Source: Shinella sp. CPCC 101442
Lineage (GTDB): Bacteria; Pseudomonadota; Alphaproteobacteria; Rhizobiales; Rhizobiaceae
Direction of reading: 5' to 3'
Assembly (NCBI RefSeq): GCF_024704725.1
Contig: NZ_JALIQS010000003.1
Span: 682,001 to 746,000, forward strand
DNA length: 64,000 bases
Shown here: piece after piece, positions 54,165 through 64,000 of the stretch
How the letters are laid out: the number at the start of each line of letters is the position of its first letter
How positions within the stretch are numbered: the stretch's first letter is position 1
Position numbers and translations under genes: made by a program
The notes under the pieces: generated by a model
Databases searched by the model: none
Told to the model about the DNA's origin: nothing
Seen by the model: the letters and a program-made list of their open reading frames with translations, nothing else

Positions 54165-54584
54165 TTAACGCCAGAGAACCGGGCAGTGACGGTCGTTTGC
54201 GAAGACGACGCGGCTGTAGCCGCCATGCCGGAAGCCTTCGACCACGACCTTGCGCGGGGTCACATCGGCAAGGCGGGCACGGCGCAGGCCGAGATCGCGC
54301 GCCTTGGCGACGGCGAAGTCCGGCGAGCAGCGGCCACGACGACCCCAGTCGCCGTGACGGCGCTCATGGCGGCGATCCCAGCGGTCACGGCGATCGCTGC
54401 GACGATCCCAACGATCGCGATCGCGGTCGCGGCCATAGTCGTGCACTTCGAAGAAGCCGTTGCGGTAGCCGACCTGCTCGATGGAAAGGCTGATATCACC
54501 GGCCGACGCAGCCGGAGCGACAGCAGTCAGGGCGCCGAGGCCGAGAAGGGCGGCGAGCACGGTCTTTTTCAGAAAATTGGTCAT
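54165..54584 (-). CDS. Secreted protein with Arg/Asp-rich central repeat
   Basis: The 139-residue protein has a signal peptide (about 28 residues, ends ASAGD). A central stretch of Asp, Arg and Trp (RDRDRDRWDRRSDRR and following, residues 52-80) is followed by a compact C-terminal domain with two cysteines (RCSPDFAVAKARDLGLRRA; NDRHCPVLW) that may form a disulfide. An AGGAGA site precedes the ATG. Similar hypothetical secreted proteins are common in Rhizobiaceae, but no function is known. Confidence 0.8.
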   Translation of the reverse strand: MTNFLKKTVLAALLGLGALTAVAPAASAGDISLSIEQVGYRNGFFEVHDYGRDRDRDRWDRRSDRRDRWDRRHERRHGDWGRRGRCSPDFAVAKARDLGLRRARLADVTPRKVVVEGFRHGGYSRVVFANDRHCPVLWR

Positions 54585-54695
54585 CGGGGTCTCCTGTTTG
54601 CTCTGCCCTGGCCGTCTTGCGTCGGGCGATTGAGGAGACCTTAGGGCCGCGTATCTGAACGCAGCCCGAAGCGGTCGTTCAGACTGCGTTCAACT

Positions 54696-55043
54696 TCATG
54701 AACCGGCAAAGAAGGCGATCCGGGTCACGACCCCGTCCTCGACTTCCAGAAGCAGTATCTTTTCCTTGGAATAGCTGCCGCCGGAGGATGTGCCGCGGGC
54801 GGTGAGACGGATGGCGATGTTGTGGCCAAGCGCGTCGCTCATCACGAGAGCATCCGCATAACTTTCATCATGCGCGGCGAAATGCCGGGCAAGACGGTCT
54901 CGCAGCGCGTCGCGGCCATTGTCCATCCCCTCGCCGATGCCGGAAATCGCGACATCCTCGTTCACCCTGGCGGCGAGCGCGGCAAAATCGCGCGCGTTCA
55001 GTGCCTCGATCACGGCATGATTGATGCTTTCGGTGCTGGTCAT
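54696..55043 (-). CDS. SnoaL/NTF2-like protein
   Basis: The 115-residue protein has the NTF2-like fold: IEALNARDFAALAARVNEDV at the N-terminus, RDALRDRLARHFAAHDE in the middle and ILLLEVEDGVVTRIAFFAG at the end. Members bind or act on small hydrophobic molecules, or have no known role. It lies 57 bases after the yjbQ gene and may be co-transcribed with it. Confidence 0.85.
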   Translation of the reverse strand: MTSTESINHAVIEALNARDFAALAARVNEDVAISGIGEGMDNGRDALRDRLARHFAAHDESYADALVMSDALGHNIAIRLTARGTSSGGSYSKEKILLLEVEDGVVTRIAFFAGS

Positions 55044-55100
55044 GGATCTCTCCTCTTCCTGGGGCGCAGCAAGAACGTTCCACCCGACAAAGCGGTTCCG

Positions 55101-55523
55101 TCAAGAGCTGAGATGCAGAACGATTTCGCGCCGATGCGGCCGGTCGCGGTGTTCGAAGAGATAGAGACCTTGCCAGGTTCCGAGCGCCAGCCTGCCATCG
55201 GTAACGGGAATGCCGATGGAAACCTGGGTGAGAGCCGCCTTGATATGGGCTGGCATGTCGTCCGGCCCCTCCAGCGTGTGTATGACCCAGCGCATGGACG
55301 GGTCGTCGGAGGGTGGCACGAGGCGGCGGAAGAACTGGTCGAGATCGCGCCGAACATCCGGATCGGCATTTTCCTGGATGAGCAGCGAACAGGAGGTATG
55401 GCGAACGAAGACGGTGAGCAGGCCCGTTTCCGGGCCTGCTGCATGCACGAACTTTTCGGCGTCGCCGGTGAACTCGTAGAGTCCCTGCCCGCGGGTTTGA
55501 AGGGTCAGGATCGTCTGCGGCAT
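55101..55523 (-). CDS. yjbQ: YjbQ (UPF0047) family protein
   Basis: The 140-residue protein matches UPF0047/YjbQ: FVRHTSCSLLIQENADPDVRR (split by residue spacing), HTLEGPDDMPAHIKAALT and LGTWQGLYLFEHRDRPHRR. The conserved His, Cys and Glu residues around these motifs are intact. Family members show weak thiamine-phosphate synthase activity, but their role is unclear. The small membrane protein gene begins upstream at 55656. Confidence 0.92.
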   Translation of the reverse strand: MPQTILTLQTRGQGLYEFTGDAEKFVHAAGPETGLLTVFVRHTSCSLLIQENADPDVRRDLDQFFRRLVPPSDDPSMRWVIHTLEGPDDMPAHIKAALTQVSIGIPVTDGRLALGTWQGLYLFEHRDRPHRREIVLHLSS

Positions 55524-55530
55524 GCGCGCC

Positions 55531-55656
55531 TCAGCCGAGCGCCCAGAACAGGCCGCCGACGACCACGATGAAGGCGAGGATCACGCCCATGAAGCGCGCG
55601 AGGCCCATATTCGTATCCGTCGTGTCTCCGACGATAGCATAGTAGAGATCGAGCAT
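55531..55656 (-). CDS. 41-residue single-TM membrane protein
   Basis: ATG at 55654-55656 opens a frame of 41 codons ending in TGA at 55531-55533. The N-terminus is acidic and polar (MLDLYYAIVGDTTDTNMG) and a TM segment of about 20 residues follows (FMGVILAFIVVVGGLFWALG). A GAAAGG site lies about 10 bases upstream. It ends 7 bases before the yjbQ start, so it is probably the first gene of that unit. Its length, spacing and clean topology support a real small protein; function is unknown. Confidence 0.62.
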   Translation of the reverse strand: MLDLYYAIVGDTTDTNMGLARFMGVILAFIVVVGGLFWALG

Positions 55657-55706
55657 GGCAAAGCCTTTCTTCCGGTATCATAGGTGATAGCCGACCTGCC
55701 CTCCGC

Positions 55707-56060
55707 TCACAACTCGACAACCGCCTGGAAGCCGCCATAGATCATGCGCTTTCCGTCGAAGACATCCTTCCAGGCATCCCCCTTCAGGCGTTCGTCGGCC
55801 ATCACCTTGGCGACGATCTCGTCGCGCCTTTCGCGGGATTCATAGGTCACCCAGGAGAAGATCACGATCTCGTCATCCGTCGCCTGCACGGCGCGCGGAA
55901 ACGAGGTGAGTTCGCCATAGGGTACGTCGTCGCCCACGCATTCCACATAATCGATCGCGCCGTGTTCCTTCCAGACGGCACCGGCCATACGCGCCATATC
56001 CTTGTAAGCCTCGATATTGGCCTTCGGCACGGCGAGCAGAAATCCATCCACATAGGTCAT
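55707..56060 (-). CDS. DUF1428 family protein
   Basis: The 117-residue protein (MTYVDGFLLAVPKANIEAYK, HGAIDYVECVGDD, GKRMIYGGFQ) matches DUF1428, a ferredoxin-like alpha/beta barrel family. The ATG at 56058-56060 has GGAGGAGA ahead of it, and an upstream ATG five codons earlier overlaps that site, so the shorter start is used. Function is unknown. Confidence 0.92.
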   Translation of the reverse strand: MTYVDGFLLAVPKANIEAYKDMARMAGAVWKEHGAIDYVECVGDDVPYGELTSFPRAVQATDDEIVIFSWVTYESRERRDEIVAKVMADERLKGDAWKDVFDGKRMIYGGFQAVVEL

Positions 56061-56230
56061 GATCGTCTCCTCCATTGATTTGCCCCCCAAGGACGTGGGG
56101 CGCAACGACGATCCGACAAGGGGGACGATTTTTTGCGCGGTGCGGATGGCACCGTCCGCCGGCCGACAGGATGCCGATCGTGAAGATCGACATCACCTCG
56201 CACGAACGAGTGGCAACCTCACCTCAGCTT

Positions 56231-56803
56231 TTACCAGGCGCCGCAGTTCTTGAGCTGGCGCGAATAGTTGGACGCGATGTTGGCCGCCCGTTTCGCGCCG
56301 GCCTTCGCCGTGCCGCTCCAGTTGCCGCGCTGGTAGCCGGAATGGCCGTGGTAGTAGGCGATGTAGAGCCGATAGGTATCGTTGAGCGCGATGCCGTTCT
56401 TGCGGTTGCTCTCGGCGTGATACCAGGCGATGAAACGGATCGCATCCTTGAAATCGGTGCGCTTGGCCATCCAGCGGCCCGTCACGCGCTTGTAGCTCGC
56501 CCAGGTGCCGTCCAGCGCCTGCGAATAGCCAAGCGCACTCGACTGGCGCTTCCACGGAATGAAGCCGAGCAGCTTCGTGCGCGGCGGGCGCGCATTATGG
56601 CGGAAGCCGGATTCGGTGTAGATCGTGGCCATTAACACGGCAACGGGAACACCATATTCCCGCTCGGCGCTGTTGGCGGCTCGCCGCCAGTTCTCGAAAA
56701 GGCCATCGCGCTGCTCGAAGATGGCACAGGCATTCTGCGTCTGCCTAGGAACGGACGCACAGCCAGTGAGCAGCAGGAGGACGACGATCAACACGCAACG
56801 CAT
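56231..56803 (-). CDS. Lytic transglycosylase-like lipoprotein (SLT domain)
   Basis: The 190-residue protein has a lipoprotein signal with lipobox LTGC at residues 12-15. The SLT-type domain begins AEREYGVPVAVLMATIYTES, where the glutamate of YTESGFRHNA is the likely catalytic acid, and continues with LGYSQALDGTW and YIAYYHGHSGY. It should cleave or bind peptidoglycan from the inner or outer membrane. A GAGGA site precedes the ATG. Confidence 0.9.
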   Translation of the reverse strand: MRCVLIVVLLLLTGCASVPRQTQNACAIFEQRDGLFENWRRAANSAEREYGVPVAVLMATIYTESGFRHNARPPRTKLLGFIPWKRQSSALGYSQALDGTWASYKRVTGRWMAKRTDFKDAIRFIAWYHAESNRKNGIALNDTYRLYIAYYHGHSGYQRGNWSGTAKAGAKRAANIASNYSRQLKNCGAW

Positions 56804-57106
56804 CGAAAATCCTCAAAATTTGCGGATATTTATAATTGGTAAATCTTAAGAATTGGTTTTGATTCAATTGCCGCCCATCGCGTCCCATTCATCGGCGTGA
56901 TCCGCCCATCAAATATGCAAATGCATTATTTTGTTGCGCTTTTTACCCTCTGGGCCTAATCAATCTGCAGCACGCCGGCCCTTCGCGCACGATTGTTCCG
57001 GACCGTGAATGAACCCCTTCCCCTCCGGATTCAGGCCAGCGCCATCCGGGCGCGGGATGGTTTTCGACCGGGCCCTCCCAAGGCCATAAGTTCAGGAGAA
57101 CGACCC
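56804..57106. promoter_or_regulatory. Divergent spacer upstream of the LivJ-like gene
   Basis: The 303-base gap has an AT-rich stretch (56815-56945) followed by a GC-rich leader. Promoters for the leftward lipoprotein gene and the rightward binding-protein gene are expected in the AT-rich part. I recognise no defined operator. Confidence 0.45.
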
Positions 57107-58213
57107 ATGAAGAAGCCTCTTTTCGCCGCCGCCGCCCTTGCCGCATCCGTCGCCTTCGCGCCGCTGGCGCATGCCGATATCGTCATCGGCCTTATCGCAC
57201 CGCTGACCGGCCCGGTTGCCGCTTACGGCGACCAGGTCAAGAACGGTGCGGAAGCCGCTGTCGAAAACATCAACAAGAACGGCGGCATCCTCGGCGAACA
57301 GGTCGTGCTGAAGCTGACGGACGATGCCGGCGAGCCCAAGCAGGGCGTATCGGCTGCCAACCAGATCGTCGGCGAAGGCATTCGCTTCGTCGTCGGCCCG
57401 GTGACCTCCGGCGTCGCCATTCCGGCCTCCGACGTTCTGGCTGAAAACGGTATCCTGATGGTCACCCCAACCGCCACGGCACCGGACCTGACGGCCCGCG
57501 GCCTCACCAACGTTCTGCGCACCTGCGGCCGTGACGACCAGCAGGCCGAAGTCGCCGCCGCCTATGTGCTCGAAAAGCTCAAGGACAAGAAGGTCGCCGT
57601 GATCCACGACAAGGGCGCCTACGGCAAGGGCCTGGCAGACGCCTTCAAGGCCGCGATCAACAAGGGCGGCATCACCGAAGCGCTCTACGATTCGGTCACG
57701 CCCGGCGAGAAGGATTTCAGCGCGCTCTTGACCCGCCTCAAGGCTGACGGCGTCGAAGTGATCTATTTCGGCGGCTACCACCCGGAAGGCGGCCTGCTCG
57801 CCCGCCAGCTGAAGGACCTCTCGGTCAACGCCACCATCATCGGCGGTGAAGGCCTGTCGAACAGCGAATACTGGGCGATCGGCAACGAAGCCGCTGCCGG
57901 CACGCTCTTCACCAATGCGTCGGACGCGCTGAAGAACCCCGATTCCTCGGCCGCCGTCGCGGTTCTCAAGGAAAAGGGCATTCCGCCGGAAGCCTTCACG
58001 CTCAACGCCTATGCCGCCGTCGAAGTTCTGAAGGCCGGCATCGAGAAGGCCGGCAGCGCCGAAGACGCCGCCGCCGTCACGGCAGCCCTGAAGTCCGGTG
58101 AAGCCATCCCGACCGCTATCGGCAAGCTCACCTACGGCGAAAACGGCGACCTCACCTCGCAGAGCTTCTCGCTCTTCAAGTGGGAAGACGGCAAGATCGT
58201 CGCCGCTGAGTAA
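57107..58213 (+). CDS. Branched-chain amino-acid ABC transporter substrate-binding protein (LivJ-like)
   Basis: The 368-residue periplasmic protein has a 23-residue signal peptide (ends PLAHA) and the LivJ fold ([89 protein letters not shown]). It is a stand-alone gene: permeases and ATPases are not in the window and must be encoded elsewhere. An AGGAGA site precedes the ATG. Confidence 0.94.
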   Translation: MKKPLFAAAALAASVAFAPLAHADIVIGLIAPLTGPVAAYGDQVKNGAEAAVENINKNGGILGEQVVLKLTDDAGEPKQGVSAANQIVGEGIRFVVGPVTSGVAIPASDVLAENGILMVTPTATAPDLTARGLTNVLRTCGRDDQQAEVAAAYVLEKLKDKKVAVIHDKGAYGKGLADAFKAAINKGGITEALYDSVTPGEKDFSALLTRLKADGVEVIYFGGYHPEGGLLARQLKDLSVNATIIGGEGLSNSEYWAIGNEAAAGTLFTNASDALKNPDSSAAVAVLKEKGIPPEAFTLNAYAAVEVLKAGIEKAGSAEDAAAVTAALKSGEAIPTAIGKLTYGENGDLTSQSFSLFKWEDGKIVAAE

Positions 58214-58235
58214 GCTTCTGACGGCATGAAATGCG

Positions 58236-58264
58236 AACGCCGGGGTGAAAACCCCGGCGTTTTT
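58236..58264 (+). terminator. Rho-independent terminator of the LivJ-like gene
   Basis: A 10-bp stem (AACGCCGGGG/CCCCGGCGTT) with a 6-base loop runs into TTTTG, 20 bases after the stop codon. Confidence 0.9.
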
Positions 58265-58286
58265 GTTTGGCGGGATGGAAGCGCCC

Positions 58287-59933
58287 TCACCTTCCCGCGC
58301 GAAACTTCTCCTTCAGCCGCGCGATATCCTCCGCACTCCAGTCCGTCACGCCGGTCACGGCAATCCACGGCTCGACATAGTGTTCACCGGCATAGACATG
58401 ACCCAGGCCCATGGGCGTCGTCGTCGCCATCGCCAGGTCGAGCGTCAGCTGCAGGAAGGTGACGACCGGATACCATTGGAAATCCGGCGAGACATCCGGC
58501 CCGCGCGGCGTGTCCATCCAGGCCGGCTGGCGGTAGAAGGCGTAGGGATCGTAAAACGTGATCGGGTCGCTGGCATATTGCAGATAGACGATGCGCATCG
58601 GCCCCCAATGGTCGCCCGCTTCGGGCAAGGCATTGCGCTGGCTGGTGAACCGCACATAGGAACCGTCGCGGAAGCGCGGCAACCAGGCCGGCGTGCCGGG
58701 GTTGCGATCCGCCGTCATCTTGCGCCAGATGCGGCTCGGGAATGGCGGGCCGGACCAGAGTGCGCCCTGATAGGGATCGCCGATCACCTCGAACAGCTCC
58801 GCCGACTGCTCCGACGACAGGGCGCCGAGGCTGAGGCCGTAGAGATAGAGTTTCGGCCGCCTCTCCTTCGGCAGGCTCGTCCAGTGGCCGTAGACCGCCC
58901 GGAAAAGTGCGCGGGCCGCTTCCGCGCCATAGTCCGGCTCGGCCAGCAGCGAGAGCCAGCTCGCAAGGTAGGAATACTGGATGGCGATGCTGGCGATGTC
59001 GCCGTGGTGCAGATACTCGACCGTATCGATACCCTCCGGATCGACCCAGCCCGTGCCGGTCGGCATGATGACGACAAGTGTCGAGCGCTCGAAACCGCCG
59101 ACGCGGATCAACTCGTCCAGCGCGATCTTCGCCCGTTCACCCGGCGTCCGGCCGGCATTGAGGCCGGCATAGACCCGCAAGGGCTCCATCGCCGGCTTGC
59201 CGGTGAAGGTGGATATATCCGTGGCCGTCGGCCCGCTCGCCACGAAGGAGCGCCCCATGCGACCGAGTTCGTTCCAGCGTACCAGCGAGGCCGCGCTACC
59301 CGATTTCAGGGGGTCGGACGGCTCGGCCGTATCGGGCTCGATCACCTGATCCAGCCGGCGGAAGGAGGAGTCGGCGGTGTGCAGCACGAAGCGCACCAGC
59401 ACGCCATCCGCCAGCGTCCAGAACAGGATCGCCGCCAGCGCCGTGCCGATGACATAGGACAGCCGTCGCGGCGCAGCACGGCGCGACGTGTTGGCAAAGA
59501 GCTTGACGAGCAGCGTGAAGAAACGCCCGAGGCCGATGAAAACGACGAAGACGGCCAACGCGATGAGACCGACATAGAACGGATGCGCTGTCTCGATCGG
59601 CGGCAGGTTCATCAATGTGCGGATGGAATTCTGCCATTCGGCGGTGCGCCACAGGAAGACGAGCACCACGACGCCGCAGACACCACCCGCCGCCACCTTC
59701 AGCCACACCCGCACCCGATCCCTCAGCTCCGGCAACTCAAGCCAGAACCACAGCAGCGACAGCAACACGCCAAGCCCGTATCCGCAGGCCATGGCGACAC
59801 CGGAGAGCAGGCCTTGGGTGATGTAGGTGCGCGGCAGCAGGCTCGGCGTCAGGGAGGCGGCAAACAACAGTGTGCCAAGCACGAGGCCGGCGGCAGAGAA
59901 AGACAGCAGAAAAGACCACAACCGATCCCGCAT
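58287..59933 (-). CDS. Membrane-anchored alpha/beta-hydrolase family protein
   Basis: The 548-residue protein has several TM segments in its first 190 residues (FLLSFSAAGLVLGTLLFAAS, then others) and a C-terminal alpha/beta-hydrolase-like domain of about 300 residues. That domain has a nucleophile elbow-like LYGLSLGALSSEQS motif, with LSLG in place of GXSXG. This matches the bacterial DUF family in which a multi-TM region precedes such a domain. The ATG at 59931-59933 has AAGGAGAGG upstream. Substrate is unknown. Confidence 0.82.
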   Translation of the reverse strand: MRDRLWSFLLSFSAAGLVLGTLLFAASLTPSLLPRTYITQGLLSGVAMACGYGLGVLLSLLWFWLELPELRDRVRVWLKVAAGGVCGVVVLVFLWRTAEWQNSIRTLMNLPPIETAHPFYVGLIALAVFVVFIGLGRFFTLLVKLFANTSRRAAPRRLSYVIGTALAAILFWTLADGVLVRFVLHTADSSFRRLDQVIEPDTAEPSDPLKSGSAASLVRWNELGRMGRSFVASGPTATDISTFTGKPAMEPLRVYAGLNAGRTPGERAKIALDELIRVGGFERSTLVVIMPTGTGWVDPEGIDTVEYLHHGDIASIAIQYSYLASWLSLLAEPDYGAEAARALFRAVYGHWTSLPKERRPKLYLYGLSLGALSSEQSAELFEVIGDPYQGALWSGPPFPSRIWRKMTADRNPGTPAWLPRFRDGSYVRFTSQRNALPEAGDHWGPMRIVYLQYASDPITFYDPYAFYRQPAWMDTPRGPDVSPDFQWYPVVTFLQLTLDLAMATTTPMGLGHVYAGEHYVEPWIAVTGVTDWSAEDIARLKEKFRAGR

Positions 59934-60209
59934 CCGCACCCTCTCCTTCGCAATCATAAGCAAGCGTTGCACGGCAACGGCCACGAGGCAACCGCCGTCC
60001 CGGCGCTTTTCGCGTTTATTCGTCGCGCACGAAGCGTGGGTTGCCAGGCCATGCGGGATGCGGTATCTGCGCGATGTCGATGAGCAATCGGCCGTAAGCG
60101 TTTGACGTCAAGCAACGCATCCAGACCTGAAATCGTCCGTGAGGGCGTTTCCGCAAAGGTTCGAGATGCCGACGCCGAAGACGATTTCCCCTTCAAAAGG
60201 AAAACTGCC

Positions 60210-60449
60210 ATGCAGCTTACGCGCCTGCCGGCCCGCTATGCCGGCATTCTCATGCCCTTCCTCCTCTCCATCGTCATGACCATGGTCGTGTCGGCCGTCG
60301 CCACCTGGCGCAATCTCGGCATGGGAGCCGATTTCCCCACCCATTGGCTGCCGGCCTGGGCGATGTCCTGGACAATCGCCTTCCCCACCCTGCTTCTTGC
60401 TCTACCACTCACGCGCCGCCTCGTGCGGCTGCTTGTCCGCGCGGCCTGA
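60210..60449 (+). CDS. DUF2798 small membrane protein
   Basis: The 79-residue protein has two TM segments (YAGILMPFLLSIVMTMVVSA and WAMSWTIAFPTLLLALPLTR), as in DUF2798. An AAAGGAAA site precedes the ATG. The longer upstream frame is not supported. It ends near the rpoD terminator, which it shares on the opposite strand. Confidence 0.85.
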   Translation: MQLTRLPARYAGILMPFLLSIVMTMVVSAVATWRNLGMGADFPTHWLPAWAMSWTIAFPTLLLALPLTRRLVRLLVRAA

Positions 60450-60460
60450 CGTGGAAACGC

Positions 60461-60492
60461 AAAAGGCCCGGTCGTAAAACGACCGGGCCCTT
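60461..60492. terminator. Bidirectional terminator of rpoD and the DUF2798 gene
   Basis: The stem GGCCCGGTC/GACCGGGCC with a GTAAAAC-type loop lies between the convergent genes. Read leftward it is followed by TTTTGCG, giving an intrinsic terminator for rpoD. Confidence 0.88.
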
Positions 60493-60511
60493 GCAAGAAT
60501 TCGAGACAGGC

Positions 60512-62563
<2,052 letters not shown>

Positions 62564-63009
62564 TTATTTCGTCGCTTTCCTGAGCATCAGTTTCCAAGCG
62601 GTCAGAGTTTCCGCAGCCGAGCGCCCTTCGGCTTGCGCAATCGCTTATCAGCGTCCCTGACCTAACGGATTGACAATTAAATCCCGATTAACCACATCCC
62701 GGCCTGCGGGACTATGGATATGTTGCCGAGGCAACACAATTGACATGACTTCCCGATCCGCCGTACCCATTCCTTCTCAGCCAACAATGGTGATTCCCAG
62801 AATTTTCGGTTCCGTCAAGCTTTTCCGGCAAAAAAGCCGCAAAAGTCTCCGATTCGGGTTCGCGGACATCAAAGTCGGCGGATCCGGGCGATTGAGCCTT
62901 CATGTAGGCGTAAATCCCGAAAAAGCAATAGCGATCGTCCCTGCGCGCCCTACACCCCCTGCACCGCGATTCGCACGCCAGGGTTTCAGTCCGGATTTCA
63001 GCCGGGACT
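62564..63009. promoter_or_regulatory. Spacer upstream of rpoD
   Basis: The 446 bases between rpoD and the GFA-like gene hold no frame I can support and presumably contain the rpoD promoter(s). A moderately AT-rich stretch at 62650-62760 is the likely location. Confidence 0.45.
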
Positions 63010-63357
63010 TCAGAACGAGCGCCCATCCACCTTGTTGATCGTCAATGTCTCAAGATCGAGCGCCGGAATGCAGCGCAGATTGACCGCCGCCATCCTGTTG
63101 CCCTTCGGATCCGAACCCTCGCCATAGGGCGCGATGCCGCAATTGGCACAGAAATGATGCTCGATGACATGGCGGTTGAACGTGTAGGTCGAGAGGTTTT
63201 CCCTGGGCGTCGTCAGCCGCAGGTTTTCCGCCGGTACGAAGGCGAGCAGCCCGCCGCGCCGCCGGCACATGGAACAGTTGCAGTCGAGCCCGCTATCGAA
63301 CTCGCCCTCCACCTCGAAGGCGACATTGCCGCAGTGGCAGCTTCCCTCGTACTTCAT
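63010..63357 (-). CDS. GFA family (glutathione-dependent formaldehyde-activating-like) protein
   Basis: The 115-residue protein has the GFA zinc-binding pattern: GSCHCGNV near the N-terminus, CNCSMCRRRGG in the middle and HHFCANCGIAPYG towards the end. These cysteines are the expected zinc ligands. GFA members act in one-carbon or aldehyde detoxification, or have no known role. The ATG at 63355-63357 is preferred; a TTG two codons earlier is possible, and a GGAGG site lies upstream of both. Confidence 0.9.
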   Translation of the reverse strand: MKYEGSCHCGNVAFEVEGEFDSGLDCNCSMCRRRGGLLAFVPAENLRLTTPRENLSTYTFNRHVIEHHFCANCGIAPYGEGSDPKGNRMAAVNLRCIPALDLETLTINKVDGRSF

Positions 63358-63427
63358 CTTCAACGCTCCTCCTACTCTTTGCGCATAACGCTATCGCAAA
63401 ACCGCCGCGCACTTTTGCGCGCCTGCG

Positions 63428-64000
<573 letters not shown>

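Overview
The window is GC-rich chromosomal DNA from an alphaproteobacterium, most likely Rhizobiaceae (Rhizobium, Ensifer, Agrobacterium or Shinella type). This rests on gene content: a rhizobial-style RpoD with an acidic insertion, Aap-type and Dpp-type ABC importers, a complete urtABCDE set, many small Rhizobiaceae-type hypotheticals and strong GC3 bias. The genus is not resolved. No rRNA, CRISPR array or intact insertion sequence was found.

Positions 1-15,200 form an organosulfur and methionine region. A leftward unit encodes an SfnB/DszC-like flavin monooxygenase and the methionine importer MetN-MetI-MetQ, the last cut by the window edge. Next come a 61-residue peptide overlapping an XRE-cupin regulator, and an extremely methionine-rich 115-residue protein. 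A leftward operon follows: sulfonate-type binding protein, permease, ATPase, small membrane protein and O-acetylhomoserine sulfhydrylase (MetY). To its right are a small XRE regulator, an Aap-like importer without an ATPase, and an SsuD-like alkanesulfonate monooxygenase. The inferred logic is uptake of organosulfur compounds, oxidative C-S cleavage and reassimilation of sulfur into homocysteine and methionine. Five promoter regions here share an AT-rich motif that could be the common operator.

Positions 15,200-25,400 carry nicotinate phosphoribosyltransferase (pncB), trehalose phosphatase (otsB) converging on it, a ROK-family sugar kinase, a DUF2171 protein and a five-gene peptide importer diverging from an M24 metallopeptidase. 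The importer's first permease appears to start at an ATA codon.

Positions 25,400-35,600 carry the urea importer urtABCDE (leftward). Divergent from it is a 1,124-residue transporter-histidine kinase-receiver fusion, translationally coupled to a LuxR-type response regulator. This looks like a urea- or amide-sensing two-component system beside its target.

Positions 35,600-39,300 contain an EamA exporter with a divergent AraC regulator, a histidine-phosphatase-family protein lacking its catalytic histidine, and a SIMPL protein. At 39,386-39,461 lies a CAU-anticodon tRNA followed by a decayed P4-type integrase. Two giant convergent RTX or Ca-binding repeat proteins (2,005 and about 1,043 residues) follow, then a CadC-like wHTH-TPR regulator and a divergent DNA-binding protein. 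A 22-bp direct repeat brackets about 13.3 kb here, suggesting an old island.

Positions 54,000-64,000 return to core-like genes: small stress or hypothetical proteins, YjbQ, DUF1428, a lytic transglycosylase lipoprotein, an orphan LivJ-type binding protein, a membrane-anchored alpha/beta hydrolase, DUF2798, rpoD, a GFA-like protein and threonine dehydrogenase (partial).
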